Positions 35,936-45,707 of a stretch of DNA of 64,000 bases are shown piece by piece. Numbering within the stretch: the stretch's first letter is position 1; the number at the start of each line of letters is the position of its first letter. This DNA comes from an uncultured Bacteroidales bacterium. GTDB taxonomy: Bacteria; Bacteroidota; Bacteroidia; Bacteroidales; Muribaculaceae. Made by a program: the position numbers and the translations under genes. The notes beneath the pieces were generated by a model, which searched no databases, was not told the origin of the DNA, and saw nothing but the letters and a program-made list of their open reading frames with translations. Location of the stretch: contig CAJLWO010000005.1 in NCBI GenBank assembly GCA_905210435.1, positions 20,266 to 84,265 on the forward strand, given 5' to 3'.

Positions 35936-37351
35936 TCAATAGTAGCTCGAGCCGTCGAAGCAGTGCGTACAGATGCGTTCCTTAGGCAGTCCTATGGCGT
36001 TGACTATATCGTCTACTGTATTGAATTGCAACGAATCAAGGCCGAGACGCACGCGTATCTGCTCCACCATCGCTGCGTATTCGGGGGTGGTATGGTCGGC
36101 ATACTTGTCGAGGTTGGCGTTCTGGCCCCCCTCGAGGTCTGCTATCACACGACGGGTTATAAGCTCCATTTCGCTCCGTGAGCTGGTGAAATTGAGGAAC
36201 GTGCAGGGGAAAATAAGCGGCGGACACGATATGCGCACATGCACCGCTTCAGCTCCTGCCTCACGTATGTCGCTCACATTGTCGCGCAGCTGCGTGCCGC
36301 GCACTATGGAGTCGTCGCAGAAGGCCACTTTCTTACCCTTCAGAAGCGATCGGTTGGCTATAAGTTTCATCTTGGCCACGAGTTCGCGGCGTTCCTGCGT
36401 GCTCGGGGTGAACGAACGGGGCCATGTGGGAGTATATTTGACGATACCGCGCAGATAGGGCACGCCCTTGCCCTGGGCATAACCGAGCGCCATGCCTATG
36501 CCTGAATCGGGCACGGGGCTTACGAAGTCCACTTCCGTCTCGTCGCGCTCGCCCATGTCGAGGCCGAGAGAGTAGCGCATCTCGTCGACATTGCGGTGCT
36601 CGTATTCGCAGGGGGGATAACCGTAGTAGGTCCACAGGAAGGCGCATATCTGCATCTTGTCGAGCGGCTGCTGCAGGGTTGTGAATCCGTCGGCGTTGAA
36701 GCGGACTATCTCGCCCGGGCCGAGGTTATGGTCGATTTCGAAACCGAGATTGGGGAATGCGCACGTCTCGGATGTCACCGCACGGGCGCCTCCGTCGATA
36801 TGGCGGCCGAGTATCACCGGCGTGCGGCCGAGTTTGTCGCGGGCGGCGACGACATCGCCGTTGTCAAACAGCAGCAGCATCGAGCATGAGCCCTGCACGC
36901 GACGGTACACGTTGTTGATGCCGTCGACAAGGTCCTTGCCCTGCGATATCAGCGTGGCCACTACCTCCGTCGGGTTGACTATGTCATAGCTGTGCTCGCA
37001 GAAATGCTGTCCGTCAAGCAGAAGTTCGCGTTCAAGCTCCACGACATTGTTGATACGCGCCACGGTGACAATGGCAAACTTGCCGAGACGGCAGTTGATG
37101 ATGATAGGCTGCGCGTCGGTATCCGAAATCACCCCTACCCCGCTGTTGCCGGAAAATGTGTCGAGGTCGCCCTCGAACTTGGTGCGGAAATAAGAGTTTT
37201 CGATATTGTGTATCGAACGGGTGAAAATGCCGTCGCGCGACACTGTCACTATACCTGCACGTTTGGTTCCCATGTGGGAATTATAGTCCACGCCGTAAAA
37301 CAAGTCGTTGACGCATGCTTTCTTTTTAGCTACGCCGAAAAAACCTCCCAT
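35936..37351 (-). CDS. PurF-like amidophosphoribosyltransferase homologue lacking the catalytic Cys
   Basis: 471 residues with the two PurF parts. The N-terminal Ntn-amidotransferase fold (about 1-230) includes NSHMGTKRAGI, RLGKFAIVTVARI, ARDKLGRTPVILG and AVTSETCAF. The phosphoribosyltransferase part (about 260-440) has VSPVPDSGIGMALGYAQGKG and the PRPP loop VAFCDDSIVRGTQLRDNVS (342-360). Active PurF exposes an N-terminal Cys; here the start reads MGGFFGVAKK, so no nucleophile is present and glutamine hydrolysis should be lost. It may use ammonia, pair with another amidotransferase, or do something else. It lies 132 bases downstream of purL, which supports a purine link. Confidence 0.85.
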   Translation of the reverse strand: MGGFFGVAKKKACVNDLFYGVDYNSHMGTKRAGIVTVSRDGIFTRSIHNIENSYFRTKFEGDLDTFSGNSGVGVISDTDAQPIIINCRLGKFAIVTVARINNVVELERELLLDGQHFCEHSYDIVNPTEVVATLISQGKDLVDGINNVYRRVQGSCSMLLLFDNGDVVAARDKLGRTPVILGRHIDGGARAVTSETCAFPNLGFEIDHNLGPGEIVRFNADGFTTLQQPLDKMQICAFLWTYYGYPPCEYEHRNVDEMRYSLGLDMGERDETEVDFVSPVPDSGIGMALGYAQGKGVPYLRGIVKYTPTWPRSFTPSTQERRELVAKMKLIANRSLLKGKKVAFCDDSIVRGTQLRDNVSDIREAGAEAVHVRISCPPLIFPCTFLNFTSSRSEMELITRRVIADLEGGQNANLDKYADHTTPEYAAMVEQIRVRLGLDSLQFNTVDDIVNAIGLPKERICTHCFDGSSYY

Positions 37352-37483
37352 AATTTTTCCTTTTAATTGACGCCACGCCCCCGTGAGCGGACATCGGTTG
37401 TATCTATCGGTAAACTTTATTATTTGAAAGACAAGCGCGAGCGGAGCATCTGCAATGCATCCGCCCGCGCCGATTGCTTTTTA

Positions 37484-40400
37484 TTATTTCGTTTTGTCAA
37501 GTATCCACTTGCGGGCGTTGACAAACATCTCGATCCACGGCGTCACCTCCTCGTTGCGTCGGTTGGCGGGATAATATCCGCACTGCCACGGGAACATGGC
37601 GCGCTCGGGGTGAGGCATCATGGCCAGATGACGGCCGTCTTTCGACGCGATACCGGCAACCGCCGCACGCGAACCGTTGGGGTTGGCGGGATAAGCCGAA
37701 TAGTTGTACTGCGCCACGATATTGTATTCGCTCAACGGCATGGGCAGATTGAATTTGCCTTCGCCGTGGGCCGCCCATATACCGAGCTTCATGCCCGACA
37801 GCGAACCCATCATGACCGAATTGTTCTGAGGTATCTTGACCCCGAGGAACTGCGACTCGAATTTGTGCGATATGTTGTGCTCCATGCGGGTCGGTTTCTC
37901 ATGCTCGGGATTTATGAGGTTGAGCTCAATCATGAGCTGGCAGCCGTTGCAGATACCGAGCGACAGCGTGTCCTCGCGGGCGAAGAAGCGGCGCAATGTC
38001 TCTTTTGCCTTATCGTTCCACTTGAATCCGCCTGCCCAGCCTTTTGCCGAACCGAGCACGTCGGAGTTGGAAAATCCGCCGCAGAACACTATGAGGTTGA
38101 CATCGTCGAGTGTCTCGCGGCCCGACATAAGGTCGGTCATGTGCACATCCTTCACCTCGAAGCCTGCCATATAGAGCGAGTAGGCCATCTCGCGTTCGGA
38201 GTTGACACCCTTCTCGCGGATGATGGCGCAACGCGCTTTCAACGGTTCCTTGTGGCGGCGGTCAAGGCCGAGAGCCTCGACAGTGCCCTTGAACGAAGCC
38301 GGTATACGGTAGCGTATAGGCTGCTTCTTGTAGTTCTCGAAACGCATTGCCGCGCATTCTGCTCCGCTCTGCATTCGGTCGAGCAAGTACGATGTCTCGA
38401 ACCATACGTCGCGCAGATAGTCTATGCCGAGGAGCAGCTCCTTCTCGCCGTGCTCTATCATTACGGTGCGCTCGTCGGTGGGATAACCGATGGGGAAATA
38501 TTTCACGCCGGCATCGTCGAGTATCTTCTCCACGGCGGCTTTCTTCTTGTCGTCGACCTGGATTACCATTGCGGGATTCTCGGCAAACAGTATCTTGACG
38601 AGGTCTTCCTCGCCGTACATCTTGAAACCGGTAGTGTGGAAGAACACACCGCCGTCGGTGTTGGCGAAAGTCATCTCGAGAAGCGTCGTCACAAGACCTC
38701 CGGCCGATACGTCGTGAGCGGCAAGCAGTTTGCGCTGCTTCACGAGTTTCTGCATGGCCTCGAAAGCCGCGGCGAATTTTGCAGGGTCAGTCACGGTCGG
38801 AGCGTCGGAACCGACTTTGTTGAGCGACTGATATAGTGCCGAACCGCCCAGACGCAATGCATCCGACGAGAAATCTATATAATATAATGTCGAAACACGC
38901 GGCGAAAGCACGGGAGAAAGCGTGCGGCGCACATCGGCCACCTCGCCGGCCGCCGAAATAATCACCGTGCCGGGCGCGTACACTTTGTTTTCACCGTATT
39001 TCTGTGTCATCGACAATGAGTCTTTTCCGGTAGGAATATTGATGCCGAGCGAGCAAGCGAAGTCGGAACAAGCCTCGACAGCACGGTAGAGAGCGGCGTC
39101 CTCTCCTTCATTCTTGCAGGGCCACATCCAGTTGGCCGACAGCGATACTGATTTCAATCCCTTGGCCAGATTTGCTCCGGCGATGTTGGTAAGGGATTCA
39201 GCGATTGCCATCACCGAGCCTTTGGCCGAGTCGGCAAGCGCCACCTGCGGGGCGTGACCGATTGAAGTGGCGATACCGGCATGTCCGTTGTAGTCGAGCG
39301 CCACGACGCCGCAGTCGCTCAGCGGCAGCTGGATTTCACCCTGGCACTGCTGGCGCGCCACCTTGCCGGTGACCGAACGGTCCACTTTGTTGGTAAGCCA
39401 GTCCTTGCAGGCCACGGCCTCAAGCGAAAGCACTCCGCGTAGATACTCCTCGATATGGCTTTCGTCGGTCTCGGCTGCTGTATATGTGCGCTCTACGGTA
39501 TTGTCGCGCATTATCGTCTTGGGCGAGTTGCCGAACATATCCTCCATAGCGAGGTCGATGGGACGGTTGCCATCTTTGTCCTCAAATACGAAACGGTTGT
39601 CGTCGGTGGTTTCTCCTACGACGTAAAGGGGTGCGCGTTCGCGCTGCGCTATGCGCTCCACGTAGGGTATATCTTTGGCATTGATTACGAAGCCCATGCG
39701 CTCCTGGCTCTCGTTGCCGACAATCTCCTTGGCCGACAGCGTCTTGTCGCCTACGGGGAGGGCATCGAGGTCGATGTGGCCGCCGGTAGCCTCGACGAGT
39801 TCCGACAGGGCGTTGAGATGGCCGCCTGCACCGTGGTCGTGGATTGAGATGATGGGGTTCACGTCATCCTCGGCGAGAGCGCGGATTACGTTGGCCACAC
39901 GCTTCTGCATCTCGGGGTTGGCACGCTGCACGGCGTTGAGCTCAATGGCGTTGGCATACTGACCGGTCTCGACCGACGACACTGCACCGCCGCCCATACC
40001 GATACGGTAGTTGTCACCGCCCATCACCACTACTTTCTCGCCTGCTCCGGGCACGCCTTTGATGGCGTCTTTCTTGGCAGCGAAGCCAACACCGCCTGCA
40101 AGCATAATTACCTTGTCATAGGCGTAGAAGCGACCCTCCTCTTCGTGCTCGAACGTCAGGAGCGAACCGCAGATGAGCGGCTGACCGAACTTGTTGCCGA
40201 AATCCGAGGCACCGTTTGATGCTTTGATAAGGATGTCGGCCGGTGTCTGGTAGAGCCACACACGCGGATTCATCATGAGTTCATAGCGGTGTTCGGGGCT
40301 GAGACGGGGATATGATGTCATATAGACAGCCGTTCCGGCGATAGGCAGCGAAGCCTTACCGCCGCCGAGACGGTCGCGGATTTCACCTCCGGTACCGGTA

Positions 40401-41182
40401 GCTGCACCGTTGAACGGCTCGACCGTAGTGGGGAAGTTGTGGGTCTCGGCCTTGAGTGATATTACGGTGTCTATGTCTTTTACGCGGAAATAGTCGGGAC
40501 GGTCGGGGTGCTCGGGCGAGAACTGCTCGACCTTCGGACCCTTAACAAACGCCACGTTGTCCTTATAGGCCGACACGAGGGCGTTCTTGTTTTCCTGCGA
40601 TGTCTTCTTGATTAATTTGAAAAGCGAAAGGGGTTTCTCCTCGCCGTCGATGACGAACGTGCCGTTGAATATCTTGTGACGGCAGTGCTCCGAGTTGACC
40701 TGCGAGAATCCGAAAACCTCGCTGTCGGTCAGTTTGCGGCCGAGTTTTTTGGCCAGCTCGTCGAGGTACTGCTCCTCGTCGGGCGACAGGGCGAGGCCTT
40801 CAGCCTTGTTGTATTCCCGTATATCGTCGATATATACCACCTCGTCAGGCTTGCGGTTGGTATCGAACACATGCGAATTGATGCCGTCGTATATGCGGTA
40901 GAGCATCCGGTCGTAGTCGGCGTCAGGTTCCGTCCTGACGAACTGTTCGATACGCGTGATGCCGCTCAAGCCCATATTCTGGGTGATTTCTACTGCGTTT
41001 GTGCTCCAGGGGGTTATCATCTCCTTTCGCGGTCCGCGATACACACCTTTTACTGAAGTTGACGACAAGGGTTTTGCACCCGAGAGCAGCCAAGTAAGGC
41101 GCTCAATCTCTTGCTCGTTGAAGCGATGATCGGTCTCAATACCGTAGATTAAGCCGGTCCCTTTTTTGAAAAATATTACCAT
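37484..41182 (-). CDS. purL: Phosphoribosylformylglycinamidine synthase (large single-chain form)
   Basis: 1232 residues, the fused form with all parts in one chain. An N-terminal PurS-like part and linker come first, then two AIRS-type ATP-binding halves (LKAETHNFPTTVEPFNGAATGTGGEIRD; SIHDHGAGGHLNALSELVEA; SANWMWPCKNEGEDAALY). A C-terminal class I amidotransferase has its nucleophile Cys in LGICNGCQLMIEL and His/Glu in MMPHPERAMFPWQ. It converts FGAR to FGAM in purine synthesis with ATP and glutamine. The downstream PurF-like gene is in the same direction. Confidence 0.96.
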   Translation of the reverse strand: MVIFFKKGTGLIYGIETDHRFNEQEIERLTWLLSGAKPLSSTSVKGVYRGPRKEMITPWSTNAVEITQNMGLSGITRIEQFVRTEPDADYDRMLYRIYDGINSHVFDTNRKPDEVVYIDDIREYNKAEGLALSPDEEQYLDELAKKLGRKLTDSEVFGFSQVNSEHCRHKIFNGTFVIDGEEKPLSLFKLIKKTSQENKNALVSAYKDNVAFVKGPKVEQFSPEHPDRPDYFRVKDIDTVISLKAETHNFPTTVEPFNGAATGTGGEIRDRLGGGKASLPIAGTAVYMTSYPRLSPEHRYELMMNPRVWLYQTPADILIKASNGASDFGNKFGQPLICGSLLTFEHEEEGRFYAYDKVIMLAGGVGFAAKKDAIKGVPGAGEKVVVMGGDNYRIGMGGGAVSSVETGQYANAIELNAVQRANPEMQKRVANVIRALAEDDVNPIISIHDHGAGGHLNALSELVEATGGHIDLDALPVGDKTLSAKEIVGNESQERMGFVINAKDIPYVERIAQRERAPLYVVGETTDDNRFVFEDKDGNRPIDLAMEDMFGNSPKTIMRDNTVERTYTAAETDESHIEEYLRGVLSLEAVACKDWLTNKVDRSVTGKVARQQCQGEIQLPLSDCGVVALDYNGHAGIATSIGHAPQVALADSAKGSVMAIAESLTNIAGANLAKGLKSVSLSANWMWPCKNEGEDAALYRAVEACSDFACSLGINIPTGKDSLSMTQKYGENKVYAPGTVIISAAGEVADVRRTLSPVLSPRVSTLYYIDFSSDALRLGGSALYQSLNKVGSDAPTVTDPAKFAAAFEAMQKLVKQRKLLAAHDVSAGGLVTTLLEMTFANTDGGVFFHTTGFKMYGEEDLVKILFAENPAMVIQVDDKKKAAVEKILDDAGVKYFPIGYPTDERTVMIEHGEKELLLGIDYLRDVWFETSYLLDRMQSGAECAAMRFENYKKQPIRYRIPASFKGTVEALGLDRRHKEPLKARCAIIREKGVNSEREMAYSLYMAGFEVKDVHMTDLMSGRETLDDVNLIVFCGGFSNSDVLGSAKGWAGGFKWNDKAKETLRRFFAREDTLSLGICNGCQLMIELNLINPEHEKPTRMEHNISHKFESQFLGVKIPQNNSVMMGSLSGMKLGIWAAHGEGKFNLPMPLSEYNIVAQYNYSAYPANPNGSRAAVAGIASKDGRHLAMMPHPERAMFPWQCGYYPANRRNEEVTPWIEMFVNARKWILDKTK

Positions 41183-41332
41183 GCGTTGCTGAACGTGATG
41201 ATTGGGTTTCCGCCGCGAAGTTACAACTTTTTTTCCATTCCCGCAACAAAATGCGGCACCTAAGGGTAGCGGCGGGCGATTTCAATCTCCCTGTCGGGCG
41301 GCATGTTTTTTTCGGGTATCGGATATTTTCAC

Positions 41333-41340
41333 TATCTTTG
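41333..41340 (+). promoter_or_regulatory. -7 box very close to the C11 peptidase start
   Basis: TATCTTTG ends only 7 bases ahead of the ATG at 41348, so the transcript would be almost leaderless if this box is used. The divergent purL start is 150 bases away. Confidence 0.5.
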
Positions 41341-41347
41341 CAATACT

Positions 41348-42499
41348 ATGAAAATTCTGATATTAAAAATATTGTTTCTGGTTGTTCCGGTCATGATGCT
41401 GACAGGATGTTCCGACCATGAGGACAGTCCCGCCCCCGAATGTCCGCGCGCCGTACTTGTCTACATGGCCGCCAACAATTCGCTCGGCGCCGCACATTAC
41501 GACACCGACGACCTCAACGAGATGGCGATTGCCGCCAGGCAGGGCGATTTCGGCCACTCCCGCCTCTTCGTCTACCATCACGCCCGTAATGCCGCCCCGG
41601 TACTCAAGGAGATAACCGCCTATGGCGAACGTATCGTCGCCACCTACGACAAATCAGCCTCATCGGTTTCATCGGCACGCATGAGCCGTGTCATCGACGA
41701 TTTCCGCCGCTACGCACCGGCCTCGCGCTACGGCATAATACTCTGGAGCCACGGCAGCGGATGGATTGAAAACGGGATGGAACAGCCAGCTCGGCCAAAT
41801 GCACGGAGCGAAGGTGAAATGATACCGCTGTCGTTCGGCGACGACGGCGGCCGCTACATGAACGTCACCACCCTCGCGACGACGCTTCGCGGCAAAGGCT
41901 TTGACTATATCTACTTCGACTGCTGCTACATGGCCGGCGTCGAGGTGGCCTACGAGCTTCGCGACTGCGCCAGCCGCATTGTAGCCTCGTCAACCGAGCT
42001 GCCCGCTTCGGGCATGCCCTATGACGAGACGTTGCGCTATCTGCTCAAGGCCGATGCCGACCTCGCAGGCGCGGCACGCGCTACTTTCGATTTCTACAAT
42101 GCCATGTCGGGACAGAACCGCACCTGCACCATTTCCGTAATCGACACAGCCGGCCTCGAAGCGCTTGCCGAAGCTACCCGGGCCGTGTATGAGGCCAACA
42201 ACGTCACATCCGACGGCTTCGCCCCACAACAATTCATGACCTACAAATGTTATCTTTTTGATTTCGGTCAATACGTCGGCGACCTTGCGTCGCAGCACCC
42301 CGGACTTAAAGCCGGGTTCGACAACGCGCTTGACAACACTGTCATCTTCAAGGCATCCACACCACGGATATGGAACGTGTTGCCGCTAACGCATCACTCC
42401 GGGCTGTCGACTCGTATTCCCGATTATTCCGACGACGACAGCTACAACTACGACAACCTGCAATGGGCCGCCGACGTAGCCTCGGCGCTCAGCAGATAA
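41348..42499 (+). CDS. Clostripain-like (C11) cysteine peptidase lipoprotein
   Basis: 383 residues from the ATG that gives a proper lipoprotein signal (KILFLVVPVMMLTGC, Cys19); the frame is open 15 codons further up, but that would bury the signal. The C11 catalytic pair is His in YGIILWSHGSGW and Cys in YIYFDCCYMAGVEVAYEL. Other family blocks are VLVYMAANNSLG and STELPASGMPYDETL. C11 peptidases of gut Bacteroidales cut after basic residues, and some activate secreted toxins or surface proteins. The substrate here is unknown. The gene is followed 22 bases later by mscS. Confidence 0.88.
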   Translation: MKILILKILFLVVPVMMLTGCSDHEDSPAPECPRAVLVYMAANNSLGAAHYDTDDLNEMAIAARQGDFGHSRLFVYHHARNAAPVLKEITAYGERIVATYDKSASSVSSARMSRVIDDFRRYAPASRYGIILWSHGSGWIENGMEQPARPNARSEGEMIPLSFGDDGGRYMNVTTLATTLRGKGFDYIYFDCCYMAGVEVAYELRDCASRIVASSTELPASGMPYDETLRYLLKADADLAGAARATFDFYNAMSGQNRTCTISVIDTAGLEALAEATRAVYEANNVTSDGFAPQQFMTYKCYLFDFGQYVGDLASQHPGLKAGFDNALDNTVIFKASTPRIWNVLPLTHHSGLSTRIPDYSDDDSYNYDNLQWAADVASALSR

Positions 42500-42521
42500 C
42501 GTATCAACCATACATCCCACT

Positions 42522-43628
42522 ATGTTTCAGACTCAAAACGATTTAGTCGGCACCAACCCCGTCAAAGGCATCGACATGAGCGAAGGCATCGAGCAACTGA
42601 AGAACTTTTCGTTCAACGACTTCATCAGCGACCTCTCGGAGCGCCTTGTCAATTTTGCCATCGACGTGGCCATTGCCATCGCCGTGTTCTACATCGGCAA
42701 ATTCATCATACGGCGCATATACCGCCTGATTGCCTCTGTGCTCGTGCGCCGGCAGGTCGACAACTCACTCACCACATTCATTCTCAGTTTTGTCAAGATT
42801 GTACTCTACTTCATACTGATTATAACCGTAATAGGCATACTCGGTATAGAAACGAGCTCGTTCCTGGCACTCTTCGCCTCGGCCGGCGTGGCCATCGGTA
42901 TGGCCTTGAGCGGCACGCTGCAGAACTTTGCCGGCGGCGTACTCATACTCCTGCTCAAGCCTTACAAAGTTGGCGACTACATCGAGGCCCAGGGATATGC
43001 CGGCACCGTACGCGAGATACAGATATTCCACACCGTTATCACCACCTACGACAACAAGGCCATCATCATACCCAACGGCGGCCTGTCGACCTCAAGCGTC
43101 AACAACTGGTCGCGCGAGGAATACCGCCGCGTGGCATGGGACGTGTCAATATCCTACGGCGACTCCGTTGAAACAGCCCGCAAAGCCATACTCGACATGT
43201 TCTCCGACGACCACCGCATCATACGCGAATCGGCCGACGAACTTCACCTTCTTGAAGACACCGATGACCCGCAGGCCACCACGGCCGACATCTTGCCCGA
43301 ACCGCATAAACCCGGCTTCTTTCGCCGTATTTTTTCGCGTAAGGACAAGGTGAAGGAAGCCCTCGACCGCTGGCAGGAAGCGCGCGACCACAACATAAAA
43401 GCGCTCAAACCGCGCGTCACCCGCGACCCGTCGGTCGTAGTCAACCAGCTTGCCGACTCAAGCGTGCAGCTACAGGTACGCGCATGGGTGGAAAGCGCCA
43501 ACTACTGGGCCGTGTTCTACGACTACAACGAGCGGATATACAACGAATTGCCGTCGCATGGCATCAATTTCCCATTTCCACAGATGGATGTGCACATCAA
43601 CCACGTGGCACAAAAGCCCCAAGCCTGA
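42522..43628 (+). CDS. MscS-family mechanosensitive channel
   Basis: 368 residues. Three transmembrane helices span about 45-150 (DVAIAIAVFYIGKFII, IVLYFILIITVIGILGI, and the pore helix FASAGVAIGMALSGTLQNFAGGVLILLL). The MscS beta domain follows, with KPYKVGDYIEAQGYAGTVREI and IIIPNGGLSTSSVNNWS. About 50 charged residues (about 246-297, including FFRRIFSRKDKVKEALDRW) are inserted before the C-terminal alpha/beta domain, which is larger than in E. coli MscS. It releases osmolytes on osmotic downshift. An internal ATG at 42576 is an alternative start. Confidence 0.92.
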   Translation: MFQTQNDLVGTNPVKGIDMSEGIEQLKNFSFNDFISDLSERLVNFAIDVAIAIAVFYIGKFIIRRIYRLIASVLVRRQVDNSLTTFILSFVKIVLYFILIITVIGILGIETSSFLALFASAGVAIGMALSGTLQNFAGGVLILLLKPYKVGDYIEAQGYAGTVREIQIFHTVITTYDNKAIIIPNGGLSTSSVNNWSREEYRRVAWDVSISYGDSVETARKAILDMFSDDHRIIRESADELHLLEDTDDPQATTADILPEPHKPGFFRRIFSRKDKVKEALDRWQEARDHNIKALKPRVTRDPSVVVNQLADSSVQLQVRAWVESANYWAVFYDYNERIYNELPSHGINFPFPQMDVHINHVAQKPQA

Positions 43629-43717
43629 CCCGTTGCATTTTTAAATATTTAACACTATTTTATACAAATTCGCGTCCAAATCATAAAAGATTCGCTCATA
43701 AATCGGAATATTTTATG

Positions 43718-43979
43718 TAAATTTGCGTGATAGTGGCATAATAGTACCCTCAGCTTCCACCGGTATCTCTCCGACTTCACACCGGGATGCTGAGGCACAT
43801 GGCTCCCCTTTGCTTATCGTAATTTATATCTGATTTACTTCACAGGAGCCGGTTCCCTCCCCGCAGGCCACTTGATTTCTCTCCACCCGCGACACTCCAG
43901 GCGAGCATACCGGTCACGGGATTCGGCGTATACATTCCGCTGTGACGCCCCTGCCATGATAATAAAAAAAACAACATAA
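43718..43979 (+). promoter_or_regulatory. Promoter and long leader of recJ-recQ
   Basis: TAAATTTG at 43718-43725 fits the -7 consensus. It would give a leader of about 250 bases before recJ. Inside it CCTCAGC (43748-43754) pairs with GCTGAGG (43789-43795), and an ACCGG/CCGGG-type stem lies within. No known riboswitch pattern and no tRNA was recognised. The stretch 43629-43717 shows nothing. Confidence 0.35.
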
Positions 43980-45707
43980 ATGATAAGTAAATGGAATTAC
44001 TTACCCTTGACACCCGAAGAACAGAAAATGGAGACCGCGTTGGCAAAGCGTTATGCCGACACACCAGCCATTTGTGAGCTCCTGGTACAGAGAGGAGTGA
44101 CGTCAGTGAAGGAGGCCGAGCAGTTTTTCAGCCCCTCTTTACGCGACTTGCACGACCCTTTCCTGATGCCCCAGATGGACCTCGCAGTGGCTCGTCTCAA
44201 CCGTGCCATGGGGAGCAAGCAACGCATTATGGTCTACGGAGACTATGACGTCGACGGCACCACTGCCGTGTCGCTCGTCTACAAATATCTCCTGAACTAC
44301 TACTCCAACATCGACTACTATATTCCGACCCGCTACGACGAGGGATATGGAATATCGCGACGCGTCATCGACGAATTCAACCAGCAGGGGGTGAAGCTCG
44401 TCATAATCCTTGACTGCGGAATAAAGGCTATCGAGGAAATAAAATATGCCGCATCACTCGGCATCGATTTCATAATATGCGACCACCACGTGCCCGACGA
44501 CGAACTCCCGCCGGCTGTCGCAATCCTCAACCCTAAACTCGAGGACTCCACATACCCCTACCCCCACCTGTCGGGATGCGGCGTAGGCTATAAGTTCATG
44601 CAGGGATTCTCGATGTCCAACGGCATAAACCCCATCGACCTCGAAGGGATGCTTGACCTTGTCGCCGTAAGCATTGCCGCCGACATCGTGCCGATGACAG
44701 GCGAAAACCGCATCCTCACATACCACGGACTGCGACGCATCAACTCCAACCCCAACATGGGCCTGCGCGCGATACTGCGCACCAGCGGCCTCACCGGACA
44801 CGAAATCACCATATCCGACGTTATTTTCAAAATCGGACCGCGCATCAACGCTTCCGGACGCATGCAGAGCGGCCGCGAAGCGGTCGACCTGCTCGTGGCA
44901 CGCGACGCCGCCGAAGCTCTCGAAAAGGCGAAGGCCATCGACCAGTACAACAAGGACCGCAAGGAGCTCGACAAACGCATCACCGAGGAGGCGAACGCCA
45001 TACTCAGTTCGCGCGACGAACTGCATTCCCACAAAAAGTCGATAGTCATCTACAACAAGGAATGGCACCGCGGCATCATCGGTATCGTGGCATCACGCCT
45101 TACCGAAATCTACTACAAGCCGGCTGTCGTGCTCACGCATTCCAACGGCCTTGCCACCGGCTCGTCACGCTCCGTACAGGGTTTCGACATCTACAAAGCC
45201 GTCGACGCCGCACGCGACCTGCTCGAGAATTTCGGCGGCCACACCTACGCCGTCGGACTCTCGCTCAAAGAGGAGAATATACCCGAGTTCACACGCCGCT
45301 TCGAGGAGTATGTGGCAAAGAACATAACCACCACACAGCTCACCCCGCAGCTCGACATCGACACGTTCATCACATTCGCCGACATCACTCCGCGCCTGCT
45401 CTCACTGCTCAAACGCTTCAATCCGTTCGGGCCCGGCAACCAGAAACCGGTGTTCTGCACGCGACGCGTCACCGACTTCGGCACGAGCAAGCTCGTAGGC
45501 AAGCAGTTAGAGCACATCAAGCTCGAACTCGTCGACGACACCTCGGGAAAGGTGTTCAACGGCATCGCGTTCAACCTTGCCGAGCACTTCGACCATATCC
45601 ATGCCGGAAAGCCGTTCGACATCTGCTACACCATCGAGGAGAACAAGCACCGCAACGCCTCCGACAACATTCAGCTTCAGGTCAAGGGCATACATCCCTG
45701 TAAATGA
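43980..45707 (+). CDS. recJ: Single-stranded-DNA-specific exonuclease RecJ
   Basis: 575 residues. The DHH phosphoesterase motifs are in order: VYGDYDVDGTTAVSL (I), LVIILDCGIKA (II), FIICDHHVPDDELPPA (III, DHH) and LVAVSIAADIVPM (IV). DHHA1 has TGSSRSVQGFDIYKAV and FGGHTYAVGLSL, and an OB-like C-terminal part follows (NPFGPGNQKPVF). It degrades 5' ends of single strands in recombination and repair. Its stop overlaps the recQ start (ATGA at 45704-45707), coupling the helicase and nuclease that work together in end resection. Confidence 0.95.
   Translation: MISKWNYLPLTPEEQKMETALAKRYADTPAICELLVQRGVTSVKEAEQFFSPSLRDLHDPFLMPQMDLAVARLNRAMGSKQRIMVYGDYDVDGTTAVSLVYKYLLNYYSNIDYYIPTRYDEGYGISRRVIDEFNQQGVKLVIILDCGIKAIEEIKYAASLGIDFIICDHHVPDDELPPAVAILNPKLEDSTYPYPHLSGCGVGYKFMQGFSMSNGINPIDLEGMLDLVAVSIAADIVPMTGENRILTYHGLRRINSNPNMGLRAILRTSGLTGHEITISDVIFKIGPRINASGRMQSGREAVDLLVARDAAEALEKAKAIDQYNKDRKELDKRITEEANAILSSRDELHSHKKSIVIYNKEWHRGIIGIVASRLTEIYYKPAVVLTHSNGLATGSSRSVQGFDIYKAVDAARDLLENFGGHTYAVGLSLKEENIPEFTRRFEEYVAKNITTTQLTPQLDIDTFITFADITPRLLSLLKRFNPFGPGNQKPVFCTRRVTDFGTSKLVGKQLEHIKLELVDDTSGKVFNGIAFNLAEHFDHIHAGKPFDICYTIEENKHRNASDNIQLQVKGIHPCK

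Noticed and set aside
37367..38836. 489-codon open frame antisense to purL
   Set aside because: Complement of purL codons, with no domain or start signal.
41303..41347. Upstream start for the C11 peptidase
   Set aside because: It would extend the N-terminus across the -7 box and bury the lipoprotein signal peptide.
43740..43800. tRNA or known riboswitch in the recJ leader
   Set aside because: The hairpin lacks a T-loop, anticodon arm and CCA-adjacent acceptor stem, and no known aptamer pattern fits.
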